Assembly: GCA_018292915.2 (NCBI GenBank)
Contig: JACVVK020000205.1
Location: 82,501-146,500, forward strand
Direction of reading: 5' to 3'
Length of the DNA: 64,000 nucleotides
From: Batillaria attramentaria
Taxonomy: Eukaryota; Mollusca; Gastropoda; Batillariidae
Part shown: positions 40,486-50,609 of the stretch, piece after piece
Layout: each line of letters opens with the position of its first letter
Position numbering within the stretch: position 1 is the stretch's first letter
Translations under genes and position numbers: made by a program
Notes under the pieces: generated by a model
Database searches by the model: none
Told to the model about the DNA's origin: nothing
Seen by the model: the letters and a program-made list of their open reading frames with translations, nothing else

Positions 40486-41704
40486 CTGAGGGCGATGGTG
40501 GTGGTAATAATTATGGAGAACTGGAACGTCCGGGTGCCGGAAAAATGCAAACCCCGACGACGTGAGTATGAGGCACAGTCAAGGAGGTTGGCCAAGTGTA
40601 TGTCGTGGTTTAACGACAACGGGTACCCGGCTGCGGCTGTTGTCACGCATATTGGTTTGAGAGGTTGCGTAGGCTTTGGCTCGGACGTCTTCAAGAACTT
40701 TCTTACAGAAAACCTCACAGGAAATGAGCAATGGATCAACGCAATCGGGGTGAACGGTGCAGCGAGTTCCGTTACATTTGTGGACTATACCGCCCCTATT
40801 AGCGCGAGCCAGCCGGGGCCGGAGCGAAACACAAGCTGAGATCAATGTGCAACAAGTTCCTCGTCCAGTTCTGGGCCGTACGCAGACATCATGTTTGAAG
40901 AAAGAGGAAAAACGTACGCGACTCCGCCAGAACTGCAGCAGCTTCGTCGCACGGTCACAAGGACTTCTTTCCAGTAAGTACATTGTGATTGTCATTTTCA
41001 TATTCTATTTATTTGTAGTTTTCTTTGTTTTATTTATTTATTTTTGTTGTTGTTGTTTTTGTTTTTCGGGGGTGGGGTGGGGGTGGGGGATTCGACAAGC
41101 GAATACAAAACGCAGCAGAACAAGTGACGGATTAAAAAAAACCATAAGCTTAGAAGAAAACTATAAGTGGTAGAGTAATTAATCACATTTGTGACATATC
41201 TGCCATTTAGTAGATTTACTAATTTACTACTCGAAATTGTGTGTATGTGTGTGTTTATTTTATGTTTATTTTGTGTTTTGTTGTTGTTCAAGTTTCTGCG
41301 AGAAGCACCGGTCAAAAGAGTTCCAAATTTGCGATTTAATATAAGTACAATCCAAGGTATTCTAGTCCACGTTTCACCAGCCCTCTAGCGACATTTCACC
41401 AGCCCTCTAGATCTTCCAGATTTAATGTGAAAAATAATTCAATCGGGGAAGCCACAAAGCCAACAGGGAAATCACAAGACATAAACAAGCTTCCTCAGAC
41501 GATCGCAGTGCTAGAGGCTGACGTCAAAATATTTAGTTCACGGAATTGACGTCATCTCTCTCTCTCGCTCTCTCTCTCTCTGACTCTCTGTATGATGACC
41601 TGCCTGAGGCTGACGTGAAATGTTTAGTTCACAAAACTGACCTCTCTCTCTCTTACCTGGTGGAAAAGGACGTTAAACTCCTAAACACCAACCCACCCAC
41701 GCTC

Positions 41705-41742
<38 letters not shown>

Positions 41743-42361
41743 CCCCCCCCCCCCCACCCGGCCCCACCCCTAGTCACGTGGCTAATCGGTCGAGGTCGTA
41801 GAGAATATAGTGTCATTGGTAGAACCTGGAGAGGGGAGAAACGGCGGGGAGAGGGGGGGGGGGGGTGGAGTGAATCACCAAATTTTTTCTCAAAATTACA
41901 CTATGCAGGTAAATCGGCACAATTTTGCATGTTAGCTGATGGAAAATATTGTAAGAAATTTATTCAAATTAATTACAGAATCCATCAACTACAAAGTGCC
42001 TCCTCCACTGTGGTGGCCTCAAGGTGTTCCATGGGGACGACCGAAAGGAGAGATCTGGAGGGACATGTCAATCAGAAACCTCCAGATTGTTCACGATGCA
42101 GCGGTAGCTGCTTTCGCAGGGAATGATAACCTGGTGAGTAATTTCCTCAATGTGAGTGTTACGTTTCTTGCATGGAATTTCGCGTGTTTGCTTATTGAGT
42201 GGTCGAAATATGCCGGTAATTCTGAGAGAGAAAAAAAGTTATCGAAACGATTTTCTGCCAAACTACTGACCACCAAGCCGTCCATGTATTATCCGCTGAC
42301 GGAATTCATGCCGACAGATCGAACTGGTGACAGAAAACCGCAGCTCCACCGGAGCTTGTAG
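40482..42361 (+). CDS. Unrecognised spliced-looking gene inside the minisatellite-ended element
   Basis: I do not recognise this gene. Evidence for one: a start MAEGDGGGNNYGELERPG at 40482; a frame (40423-40839) with RREYEAQSRRLAKCMSWFND, then GYPAAAVVTHIGLRGCVGFG and DVFKNFL; a neighbouring frame continuing to SFVARSQGLLS and a strong donor CCA|GTAAGTAC at about 40973; an acceptor AATTACAG before 41979; an exon 41979-42133 reading PPLWWPQGVPWGRPKGEIWR, then MSIRNLQIVHDAAVAAFAGN; a donor CTG|GTGAGTAA; and AATAAA at 42378. The first exon needs a frame change near 40550 and again near 40835, so it may be decayed or spliced differently. Possible identity: element-encoded DNA-binding or accessory protein, or a captured host gene. 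Confidence 0.35.
41541..41756 (+). repeat. (CT)n / SINE tail / (CTGT)n / polyC cluster
   Basis: CT tracts at 41553-41580 and 41641-41655, the SINE 3' tail GTGGAAAAGGACGTTAAACT (41658-41699), then CTGT repeats and a run of C. All non-coding. Confidence 0.8.
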
Positions 42362-42485
42362 GGGCCGCCGGCCTATCAATAAAGTGTCTTGAGTCTTGAG
42401 TCTCTCTCTCTCTCTGAACGCGGGAAAGTTTGAAAATTGGTCACAAGACCAAAGCTTCCACCGTTTTCAAATAAAGTTATTTCAA

Positions 42486-42545
<60 letters not shown>
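42486..42545. repeat. (CT)n(CA)n microsatellite
   Basis: CT repeats passing directly into CA repeats, just after the second AATAAA of the unknown gene region. Confidence 0.95.
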
Positions 42546-42552
<7 letters not shown>

Positions 42553-42599
42553 ACAGAGGAAGGGCAGCATTTGAGGCACATTAATGAGTACTTATCACA

Positions 42600-43112
42600 A
42601 CACACATTGGCTGTCTAATGGCTGGTCGTACGAACTAAGCACCCAGTCAGTACGTGAGCTAGACCGGAGAACGCATTGTGCTTGGCGTCGAATGATTATT
42701 TCTCACAGCGCGTACCTGCGGTCAAGGGTGCATTGTGGCTGGTGTAATGCAAATGACTATTTGTCACAGTGTTTCCTGGCTGTCTATTGGCCGGCCTAGT
42801 CTCACGAAGAAAGCGCCGAGTCGCAGCGAGAGTAGCGTGATGTAGAAAACCACAGTGTATTGTATTTGGTGTGATTGCGTTTCAATATTTATCTTCGGCC
42901 ATATGCTCTGCTGACCATGAACATTGTCTCTGTCTGCTGTGTATTGTCTGTCTGAATACGCCAAGGATCTATTGTTCTTGTTGTTTGATACACTTATCCC
43001 TCTGTTGACACAGGACGTTTCTACGATGGATGGTCCGCAAAGCCATGGGAAAAGAGCCAGGAAAACGAAAGTAGCATACACACCAAGTCACCATTAACTG
43101 CGGTGGCCTTCC

Positions 43113-43152
<40 letters not shown>

Positions 43153-44084
43153 AAGTTGTGCTTTCTGTTCTGAAAAATGTCGAACTGAAGACAATAAAAC
43201 GACACGTTAACCCGCGTTATCAGTGTTTGTATGCGTGCGTGTTTGCGCTAGCGTGTGTGTCTGTGTGCGATTGAAACTCAGTGAACAAAATTGTTGGGGA
43301 AGGTCATCTACTGCTTCTTAAGGAGCAACGTAAAAATTATGTTTTTGAACCACAGCTTCAGTTTGGTGACGTCACTGGGTGATAGAAGATAAATTGGACA
43401 CTCATTAACTCCTTTGTTACTTGGCTCTCTTCCTGTACACCTATGTGACCGTGATCAAAGAAGTGACAAGAAAGGCTATGCCACTCAACTCACGTCGGTA
43501 CTGCGACGTGCACGGCACATGGGTCGGGCCACGTGAAAAGACAACGCGTGCTAGTCCCGCTTCACTGACGGGTCTAAGACACAGGGGCGACGCTGAATGA
43601 GTGAATGAAATATATACGTTTTAAGTCCCTTCCTCCTGTGGGAGATCTTGGGACAATTTTATCAGATTTTCTAAATGGGCATTACACCCATTTTTATTTT
43701 TAATTTTTTTTGTTATAGTTGTATATTTATAAGACTTTAAGTAATTCTTTTGGTTTTTAAGTCTTCTTGAGAGTCCCGAAACGTCCCTGTCTCTACAGGT
43801 CTTTCTTTTTATTCTCTATTTTTTTTTTTAAAAGGGTAAAACTTCAGGACCTTGTCAGGAAATAATTAGAGAAAAAAGGGGCCACAGGAGCGACGCTCTT
43901 CCGCTTGAGCCAGTTAAAAAGGACGGCATTAACGTATTGTGGGTGCCAATCGTCCAGACTGGTATTCAAATACGGTTAGAAGGAGAGTGGGGCTAATTGA
44001 ATTCTTTCGCTGGGAACTGGCAGAAATCGTCGCGCGAGCTGAGGGCATTTCTTTATTTCTGTAATGCTTGATCGGTTTCTCTCG
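42600..44084. other. Interior of the minisatellite-ended element, right part, no gene
   Basis: Contains a GT tract (43113-43149), AATAAA at about 43192 and A/T-rich sequence. The largest frame (105 codons, 42764-43081 minus) shows no recognisable motif. Confidence 0.4.
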
Positions 44085-44428
44085 ATCGGTGTAGTAAGTG
44101 GGGTGTAGTGGTGTAGTAAGTGGGGTGTAGTGGTGTAGTAAGTGGGGTGTAGTGGTGTAGTAAGTGGGGTGTCGTGGTGTAGTAAGTGGGGTGTCGTGGT
44201 GTAGTAAGTGGGGTGTCGTGGTGTAGTAAAGTGGGGTGTCGTGGTGTAGCAAGTGGGGTGTCGTGGTGTAGTAAGTGGGGTGTCGTGGTGTAGTAAGTGG
44301 GGTGTCGTGGTGTAGTAAGTGGGGTGTCGTGGTGTAGTAAGTGGGGTGTCGTGGTGTAGTAAGTGGGGTGTCGTGGTGTAGTAAGTGGGGTGTCGTGGTG
44401 TAGTAAGTGGCGTGTAGCAACACATTTT
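44085..44428 (-). repeat. Right terminal array of 22-bp units, inverted
   Basis: Unit GTAGTAAGTGGGGTGTCGTG(GT), about 15 copies. The innermost three units carry GTAGTGG in place of GTCGTGG, mirroring the left array. The length difference from the left array (67 bases) equals three units plus one inserted A at about 44229. Confidence 0.95.
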
Positions 44429-44578
44429 TATATATGATGCTGGACAGGTCGAAGGGTAGAGGCCAGACGAAGCGCACTCACTGGTCCTCCAGGTTGGGGG
44501 TTTGAGTAGGGCTAACAACCCAACTCTTTAAAAAAAGAACACGTTACAGAAACTACAACCACAGATCTACAACGCAAC

Positions 44579-47500
44579 TTGGTCCAGGAAGAGTCCTCTC
44601 TAGTAGAGCTCATGACGCGAGCTGGTGAAAGCCCTCGGGAAGCCAGTGCGCCGACTACTCTTCTGACGGCCAAGACCAAAGCCAGGATAGGGACCTGGAA
44701 CATCCGAACCCTATACGAAACAGGAAAGACAGCACAAGTGAGTCAAGAAATGCATAGATACAATCTGAAGCTGCTCGGCCTATGTGAGACAAGATGGACA
44801 GGAACAGGACGCACTCGACTCACCTCCGGAGACACCATCCTCTACTCCGGACACGAAGACGGCACACCACACATGCATGGAGTAGCGTTGCTGATGACAC
44901 CTGAAGCAACACAAGCACTATTGTCCTGGGAACCAGTGTCACCAAGGATCCTGAGCGCCAGATTCAACTCGAAGGGCAGGAAAGTCACCATCCTCCAGTG
45001 CTACGCTCCCACCAACATGGCGGATGAGGAAGAAAAGGAGAACTTCTACGAGCAGCTCCAAGCCGTCCTCGACAAAGCACCGAGAAGAGACCTGAAGATC
45101 CTCATGGGAGACCTCAACGCCAAAGTGGGCACCGACAACACAGACAGAGAACTCATCATGGGCAAACACGGAACAGGGACACAGAACGAGAACGGAGAGC
45201 TCTTCACAGAATTCTGCACCACCAACGACCTGGTCATCGGAGGCACCATATTCCCCCACAAGACCATCCACAAAACCACCTGGACATCACCGGACGGAAG
45301 AACTGTAAACCAGATCGACCACATCACCATCGGCAGGAAGTGGCGAAGAAGCTTGCTGGACGTCCGAGCAAAGCGGGGAGCTGATGCAGCCTCAGACCAT
45401 CACCTCGTCATTGCAGCGATCAAGATCAAGCTGAAGGCCTACAGAGACCAGGCGGACAGACCATCCCACAAGTACAACGTGCACAGTCTGAAGGAGAGCG
45501 TCAAGACCAACGCCTTCAGATGTGAGCTGAGGAACAGATTCAGCGCTCTCGACACACTACCTGAAGAGACAATCGAGGAGCACTGGCACGACCTGCGAGA
45601 AACCTGGACAGCAACATGCAGGGAAGTGCTGGGAAAGAAGACGAGACAACACAAAGAGTGGCTTACATCTGACACCTGGGACCTCATCACAGAGAGGAAA
45701 CGCCTGAAAGACCTGATCAACCACACTGACGACCAAGACCACAAGCGCGACCTGCAGGCTCAATACTGGGACGTCAACCGGCAGGTCAAGAGGAGCGCAA
45801 GGAACGACAAGAGGAACTTCATCAACGACCTCACAGAAGAAGCAGAAACAGCAGCAGGACAACGGAACATGAAACGGCTCTACGAAATAACAAGGACACT
45901 CTCTGGGAAAAAGAACAACCCCACCAGACCAGTCAAAGACAAGAACGGACAAATCATCACCAAAGAGGAAGACCAAAGGACAAGGTGGGCTGAACACTTT
46001 AAGGAAACGCTCAACAGGCCTCCACCACCAGTCCCACCAGACATACCACCGGCAGCCCAGCTACTCGACATCAGCACCAACCCCCCTACCAAGACCGAGA
46101 TCATCAAAGCCATCAAGTCCCTCAAGTCTGGCAAAGCAGCAGGCCCCGACGGCATACCACCAGAAGCCCTCAAGGCCGACATCCAGACCTCCACCGACAT
46201 GCTGCACCCGCTCCTGAGGAAGATCTGGGAGAGCGAGAGCGTGCCACAAGACTGGAAGAAGGGACACCTGGTAAAGCTGCCAAAGAAAGGGGACCTCTCA
46301 TCCTGTAGCAACTGGCGAGGCATCATGCTCCTGTCCATACCAGGGAAGGTTCTCACCAGGATCATCCTGGAGAGGCTGAAGACTGCGCTGGACAAGACAC
46401 TCCGGGAGGAACAGGCAGGATTCCGCAACGACCGATCCTGCACTGATCACATAGCCACGATGAGGATCATCATCGAGCAGTCCCTGGAGTGGCAGACCCC
46501 CCTGTACAGCACCTTCGTTGACTTCCAGAAGGCGTTCGACAGTGTTGACAGGGAGGTCATCTGGAAGCTGATGTCTCACTACGGTTTTCCACCAAAGTTT
46601 GTCAGCATCATCCGACAGCTGTACGAAGATGCCACCTGCCAGGTAATCCACAACGGGAAACTGACAGAGCCATTCACAGTACGGACCGGCGTTCGTCAAG
46701 GCTGCATCCTCTCACCCACAATCTTCCTGATGGTGGTCGACTGGGTCATGAGGCAAGCCACCGACGGTAAGAGGACAGGGATCCAGTGGACCTTCAGCAA
46801 ACAGCTCGAGGACCTGGATTTCGCGGACGACATCGCCCTCCTCTCCCACAAACAACAAGATGCGCAGGAGAAGCTGAACAGAGTCGCCGAAGAAGCTGAG
46901 AAGACCGGCCTCAAGATCAACATCAGCAAGACCGAAGTCATGAGAGTCAACCACAAACAGCACGACCCCATCCAGCTGCACCAGGAAGACATCAAAGAGG
47001 TGGACAAGTTCATCTACCTCGGCAGCGTTGTCAGCAAGGATGGAGGAACGGACGAGGACATCAAGAGCCGCACCAACAAAGCCAGACATGCCTTTCGCAC
47101 TCTGCGCCCCATCTGGAGATCAACAGCCCTATCCCTGCGAAACAAGATCCGGATCTTCAACGCAAATGTGAAGTCGGTCCTACTCTATGGCTCGGAGACA
47201 TGGCGCACCACCAAGACAGGCTCCCACAGGCTGCAAACCTTCATCAACAGATGCCTCCGCAACATTCTCAACATCAGATACCCACTGGTGATCACCAACC
47301 AAGACCTCTGGGAGCGAACAAGACAGGTCCCCATCGAGCAGGAGATCAAGAAAAGGAAATGGGGATGGATCGGACACACTTTGCGAAAGCCAACATCAAA
47401 TGTCACCAGGCAGTCCCTTGATTGGAACCCCCAGGGAAAGCGCAAAGTGGGCCGACCGAAGCAGACCTGGCGGAGGAGTACGGACGCTGAAGCCAAGGCC

Positions 47501-47602
47501 GCCGGAACGACGTGGGCCGAACTAAAGAGGGCATCCCAGAACCGAGTGCGCTGGCGGAGTGTGGTTGTAGCCCTATGTTCCCCAGGGAATAAAGAGGACT
47601 AA
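44579..47602 (+). CDS. LINE endonuclease-reverse transcriptase, intact ORF of the inner LINE
   Basis: 1007 codons without a stop; a retrotransposon protein, not a host gene. Residues about 30-290 form the APE-like endonuclease (GTWNIRTLYE, LLGLCETRWTG, ILMGDLNAKVG, DHITIGRKWR, SDHHLVIAA). Residues about 560-820 form the reverse transcriptase ([56 protein letters not shown], catalytic FADD near 748 in place of YADD). The C-terminus carries [20 protein letters not shown] (about 926) and GRPKQTWRR. It ends directly before a short tandem-repeat tail. The start is uncertain: translation may begin at MTRAGESPRE a few codons in. The intact frame suggests recent activity, but its 5' UTR is split by a 5.4-kb insert. 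Confidence 0.88.
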   Translation: MVQEESSLVELMTRAGESPREASAPTTLLTAKTKARIGTWNIRTLYETGKTAQVSQEMHRYNLKLLGLCETRWTGTGRTRLTSGDTILYSGHEDGTPHMHGVALLMTPEATQALLSWEPVSPRILSARFNSKGRKVTILQCYAPTNMADEEEKENFYEQLQAVLDKAPRRDLKILMGDLNAKVGTDNTDRELIMGKHGTGTQNENGELFTEFCTTNDLVIGGTIFPHKTIHKTTWTSPDGRTVNQIDHITIGRKWRRSLLDVRAKRGADAASDHHLVIAAIKIKLKAYRDQADRPSHKYNVHSLKESVKTNAFRCELRNRFSALDTLPEETIEEHWHDLRETWTATCREVLGKKTRQHKEWLTSDTWDLITERKRLKDLINHTDDQDHKRDLQAQYWDVNRQVKRSARNDKRNFINDLTEEAETAAGQRNMKRLYEITRTLSGKKNNPTRPVKDKNGQIITKEEDQRTRWAEHFKETLNRPPPPVPPDIPPAAQLLDISTNPPTKTEIIKAIKSLKSGKAAGPDGIPPEALKADIQTSTDMLHPLLRKIWESESVPQDWKKGHLVKLPKKGDLSSCSNWRGIMLLSIPGKVLTRIILERLKTALDKTLREEQAGFRNDRSCTDHIATMRIIIEQSLEWQTPLYSTFVDFQKAFDSVDREVIWKLMSHYGFPPKFVSIIRQLYEDATCQVIHNGKLTEPFTVRTGVRQGCILSPTIFLMVVDWVMRQATDGKRTGIQWTFSKQLEDLDFADDIALLSHKQQDAQEKLNRVAEEAEKTGLKINISKTEVMRVNHKQHDPIQLHQEDIKEVDKFIYLGSVVSKDGGTDEDIKSRTNKARHAFRTLRPIWRSTALSLRNKIRIFNANVKSVLLYGSETWRTTKTGSHRLQTFINRCLRNILNIRYPLVITNQDLWERTRQVPIEQEIKKRKWGWIGHTLRKPTSNVTRQSLDWNPQGKRKVGRPKQTWRRSTDAEAKAAGTTWAELKRASQNRVRWRSVVVALCSPGNKED

Positions 47603-47619
47603 ACTAAACTAAACTAAAC

Positions 47620-48937
47620 ATCCTGTAGCAACTGGCGAGGCATCATGCTCCTGTCCATACCAGGGAAGGTTCTCACCAGGATCATCCTGGAGAGGCTGAA
47701 GACCGCGCTGGACAAGACACTCCGGGAGGAACAGGCAGGATTCCGCAACGACCGATCCTGCACTGATCACATAGCCACGATGAGGATCATCATCTAGCAG
47801 TCCCTGGAGTGGCAGACCCCCCTGTACAGCACCTTCGTTGACTTCCAGAAGGCGTTCGACAGTGTTGACAGGGAGGTCATCTGGAAGCTGATGTCTCACT
47901 ACGGTTTTCCACCAAAGTTTGTCAGCATCATCCGACAGCTGTACGAAGATGCCACCTGCCAGGTAATCCACAACGGGAAACTGACAGAGCCATTCACAGT
48001 ACGGACCGGCGTTCGTCAAGGCTGCATCCTCTCACCCACAATCTTCCTGATGGTGGTCGACTGGGTCATGAGGCAAGCCACCGACGGCAAGAGGACAGGG
48101 ATCCAGTGGACCTTCAGCAAACAGCTCGAGGACCTGGATTTCGCGGACGACATCGCCCTCCTCTCCCACAAACAACAAGATGCGCAGGAGAAGCTGAACA
48201 GAGTCGCCGAAGAAGCTGAGAAGACCGGCCTCAAGATCAACATCAGCAAGACCGAAGTCATGAGAGTCAACCACAAACAGCACGACCCCATCCAGCTGCA
48301 CCAGGAAGACATCAAAGAGGTGGACAAGTTCATCTACCTCGGCAGCGTTGTCAGCAAGGATGGAGGAACGGACGAGGACATCAAGAGCCGCACCAACAAA
48401 GCCAGACATGCCTTTCGCACTCTGCGCCCCATCTGGAGATCCACAGCCCTATCCCTGCGAAACAAGATCCGGATCTTCAACTCAAATGTGAAGTCGGTCC
48501 TACTCTATGGCTCGGAGACATGGCGCACCACCAAGACAAGCTCCCACAAGCTGCAAACCTTCATCAACAGATGCCTCCGCAACATTCTCAACATCAGATA
48601 CCCACTGGTGATCACCAACCAAGACCTCTGGGAGGGAACAAGACAGGTCCCCATCGAGCAGGAGATCAAGAAAAGGAAATGGGGATGGATCGGACACACT
48701 CTGCGAAAGTCAACATCAAATGTCACCAGGCAGTCCCTTGATTGGAACCCCCAGCGAAAGCGCAAAGTGGGCCGACCGAAGCAGACCTGTCGGAGGAGTA
48801 CGGACGCTGAAGCCAAGGCCGCCGGAACGACGTGGGCCGAACTAAAGAGGGCGTCCCAGAACCGAGTGCGCTGGCGGAGTGTGGTTGCAGCCCTATGTTC
48901 CCCAGGGAATAAAGAGGATTAAACTAAACTAAACTAT
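47620..48937 (+). pseudogene. Outer LINE, 3' part with nonsense mutation
   Basis: It continues the outer LINE from CATCCTGTAGCAACTGGCG to its own AAACT-repeat tail. It is nearly identical to the inner LINE over the same region, but the codon in RIIIEQSLEW that is GAG at 46473-46475 is TAG at 47793-47795. Further differences include YPLVITNQDLWEG and CRRSTDAEA. From 47891 an open frame of 343 codons covers the RT catalytic FADD and the C-terminal domain. The element is dead through both the stop and the interruption. Confidence 0.85.
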
Positions 48938-49051
48938 TATGCGTCATCCCAGTGAGGAAAAACGTCATAGATTTCAAAAAATACAACTTGACGTCTCTCT
49001 TCCAAAAACAAGATTGGTGTGACAGCCCGGTCAGTTGTTTCCATTCAGAGA

Positions 49052-49052
49052 G

Positions 49053-49090
<38 letters not shown>
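49052..49090. repeat. (GT)n microsatellite in X, right copy
   Basis: Inverted equivalent of the CA tract at 24873-24895 in the left copy. Confidence 0.95.
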
Positions 49091-49091
<1 letters not shown>

Positions 49092-49175
49092 ATACATGGC
49101 ATTACAAAAGAACGACCGTGACGATAGCCGGTGATCAAATGGAAACAACATATTGGGCTGGTGGCCATCTTGTTG

Positions 49176-50609
49176 AAAATGGCGCTGGCTGTAAGCAGTC
49201 ACATTTTCACGCCCCGCCGAAAAGGGACTCCGCCGAAAAGGGACTGCACTCTGAAGTCTACTAACATAGACTCCAGAGTGCAGTCCCTTTTCGGCGGGGC
49301 GTGAAAATGTGACTGCTTACACCCAGCGCCATTTTTAAAAATGGCGATTTTTTTTTTATAGAAAACCAGAGACTTGTGTGTCATATGATTCGATTTGAAA
49401 CGAAGTCTTGAATATCCGACCACTTTTCGTTTAGGCAAAATCTTTGCTAGCGGACAATTACTATTGCGCTTTGATGGCACTGTTTACGTGGTACACTGAT
49501 CCAACAGGATGTGAGTCAACGGCAAGGGGGTTGCACTCTGACAGGCAAGGGTGTTGCACTCTACAGGCAAGTATTATTGCACGGTGCAGACGATCACGTA
49601 CCTGCCTTGTGGTGGAATAAGAGACGATTACAAAAGCATACACACCCGTGCTCTAGGACTGAATGTAATAATAGATCTGTCCATTCAGACAGAGACATGT
49701 TATGTATGTCTCTGATTCAGAAACACGCCTACTTTCACTCTGAAGACAACCTGCCATCACTTGCGCCACTGAGGATCCCTCTGGGTTCAAAGCTGGTCAA
49801 TGATGACATAGTGCGCGACCTTGTGTTTGAGAGCACCGAGACAATTTAGGCCCGTCACGGTAGCGCAGTGAGCGCCATTTCCCCACCGTGCACAGCACTC
49901 TCTGGGGCACAGAGTCTTTCAGTGGAAAGTACCTCTGTGCACAGTGGGGAAATGGCGCTCTCTGCGCTACCGTGACGGGCCTAAACTGTCTCGGTGCTCT
50001 CAAACACAAGGTCGCGCACTATGTCATCATTGACTAGCTTTGAACCCAGAGGGATCCTCAGTGGCGCAAGTGATGGCAGGCTGTCTTCAGAGTGAAAGTA
50101 GGCGTGTTTCTGAATCAGAGACATACATAACATGTCTCTGTCTGAATGGACAGATCTATTATTACATTCAATCCTAGAGCACGGGTGTGTATGCTTTTGT
50201 AATCGTCTCTTATTCCACCACAAGGCAGGTACGTGATCGTCTGCACCGTGCAATAATACTTGCCTGTAGAGTGCAACACCTTGGCCTGTCAGAGTGCAAC
50301 CCCCTTGCCGTTTACTCACATCCTGTTGGATCAGTGTACCACGAAAACAGTGCCATCAAAGCGCAATAGTAATTGTCCGCTGGCAAAGATTTTGCCCAAA
50401 CGAAAAGTGGTCGGATATTCAAGACTTCGTTTCAAATCGATTCATATGACACACAAGTCTTCGCTTTTCTAAAAAAAATTCGCCATTTTTGAAAATGGCG
50501 CTGGGTGTAAGCAGTCACATTTTCACGCCCCGCCGAAAAGGGACTGCACTCTGGAGTCTATCGTGCACAGAGGTACTTTCCACTGAAAGACTCTGTGCCC
50601 CAGAGAGTG
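49176..50609. mobile_element. M1/M2 repeat cluster at the right locus
   Basis: Fragment of M1 at 49176-49258, M1 at 49272-49541 (+), M2 at 49550-49900 (-), M2 at 49899-50278 (+), M1 at 50289-50556 (-), M2 fragment at 50561-50609. The two M2 copies meet head to head at the GGGGCACAGAGTCTTTCAG end, giving an inverted repeat of about 360 bp per arm. The cluster starts right at the end of X, as at the left locus. Confidence 0.65.

Larger units (their letters stand above)
39009..44436. mobile_element. Candidate novel DNA element with minisatellite terminal inverted repeats
   Basis: A 5428-bp insertion that exactly splits the LINE 5' UTR between GGTAGGGCCACCC and ATGCTGGACAGG, contiguous in the outer LINE. 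Its ends are inverted repeats: 39019-39295 (277 bp) and 44085-44428 (344 bp), each starting AAAATGTGTTGCTACACGCC and made of 22-bp units. The interior carries an unrecognised gene (about 40480-42390), a SINE tail, CT/CA tracts and AATAAA signals. No recognisable transposase and no clear target-site duplication were found, so class and autonomy are unknown. Confidence 0.6.
38905..47619 (+). mobile_element. Inner LINE (same family), interrupted in its 5' UTR
   Basis: The 5' UTR begins CCCATCGATGAGTGCATCC (38905-39008), resumes at 44437 (ATGCTGGACAGGTCG) and runs into the ORF 44579-47602, then AAACTAAACT repeats. CATCCTGTAGC is duplicated at both borders (ending 38904 and starting 47620), an 11-bp target duplication inside the RT region of the outer LINE. 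The 5' UTR matches that of the outer element at 36931-37174 apart from the insertion. Confidence 0.85.
35534..49152 (-). mobile_element. Element X, right copy, interrupted by a LINE nest
   Basis: X sequence occupies 35534-36930 and 48938-49152. The ends are the same TGTTGTTTCCAT-type inverted repeats as the left copy, in opposite orientation. The two halves join exactly at ATTATGCGTCA, as in the unbroken left copy (reverse complement near 25010-25030). The intervening 12 kb is the LINE nest. A SINE sits at 36636-36808. Confidence 0.65.

Noticed and set aside
39009..44436. Helitron
   Set aside because: The 5' side starts TC, but the insertion is between C and A, there is no CTRR 3' end with hairpin, and the long terminal inverted repeats do not fit.
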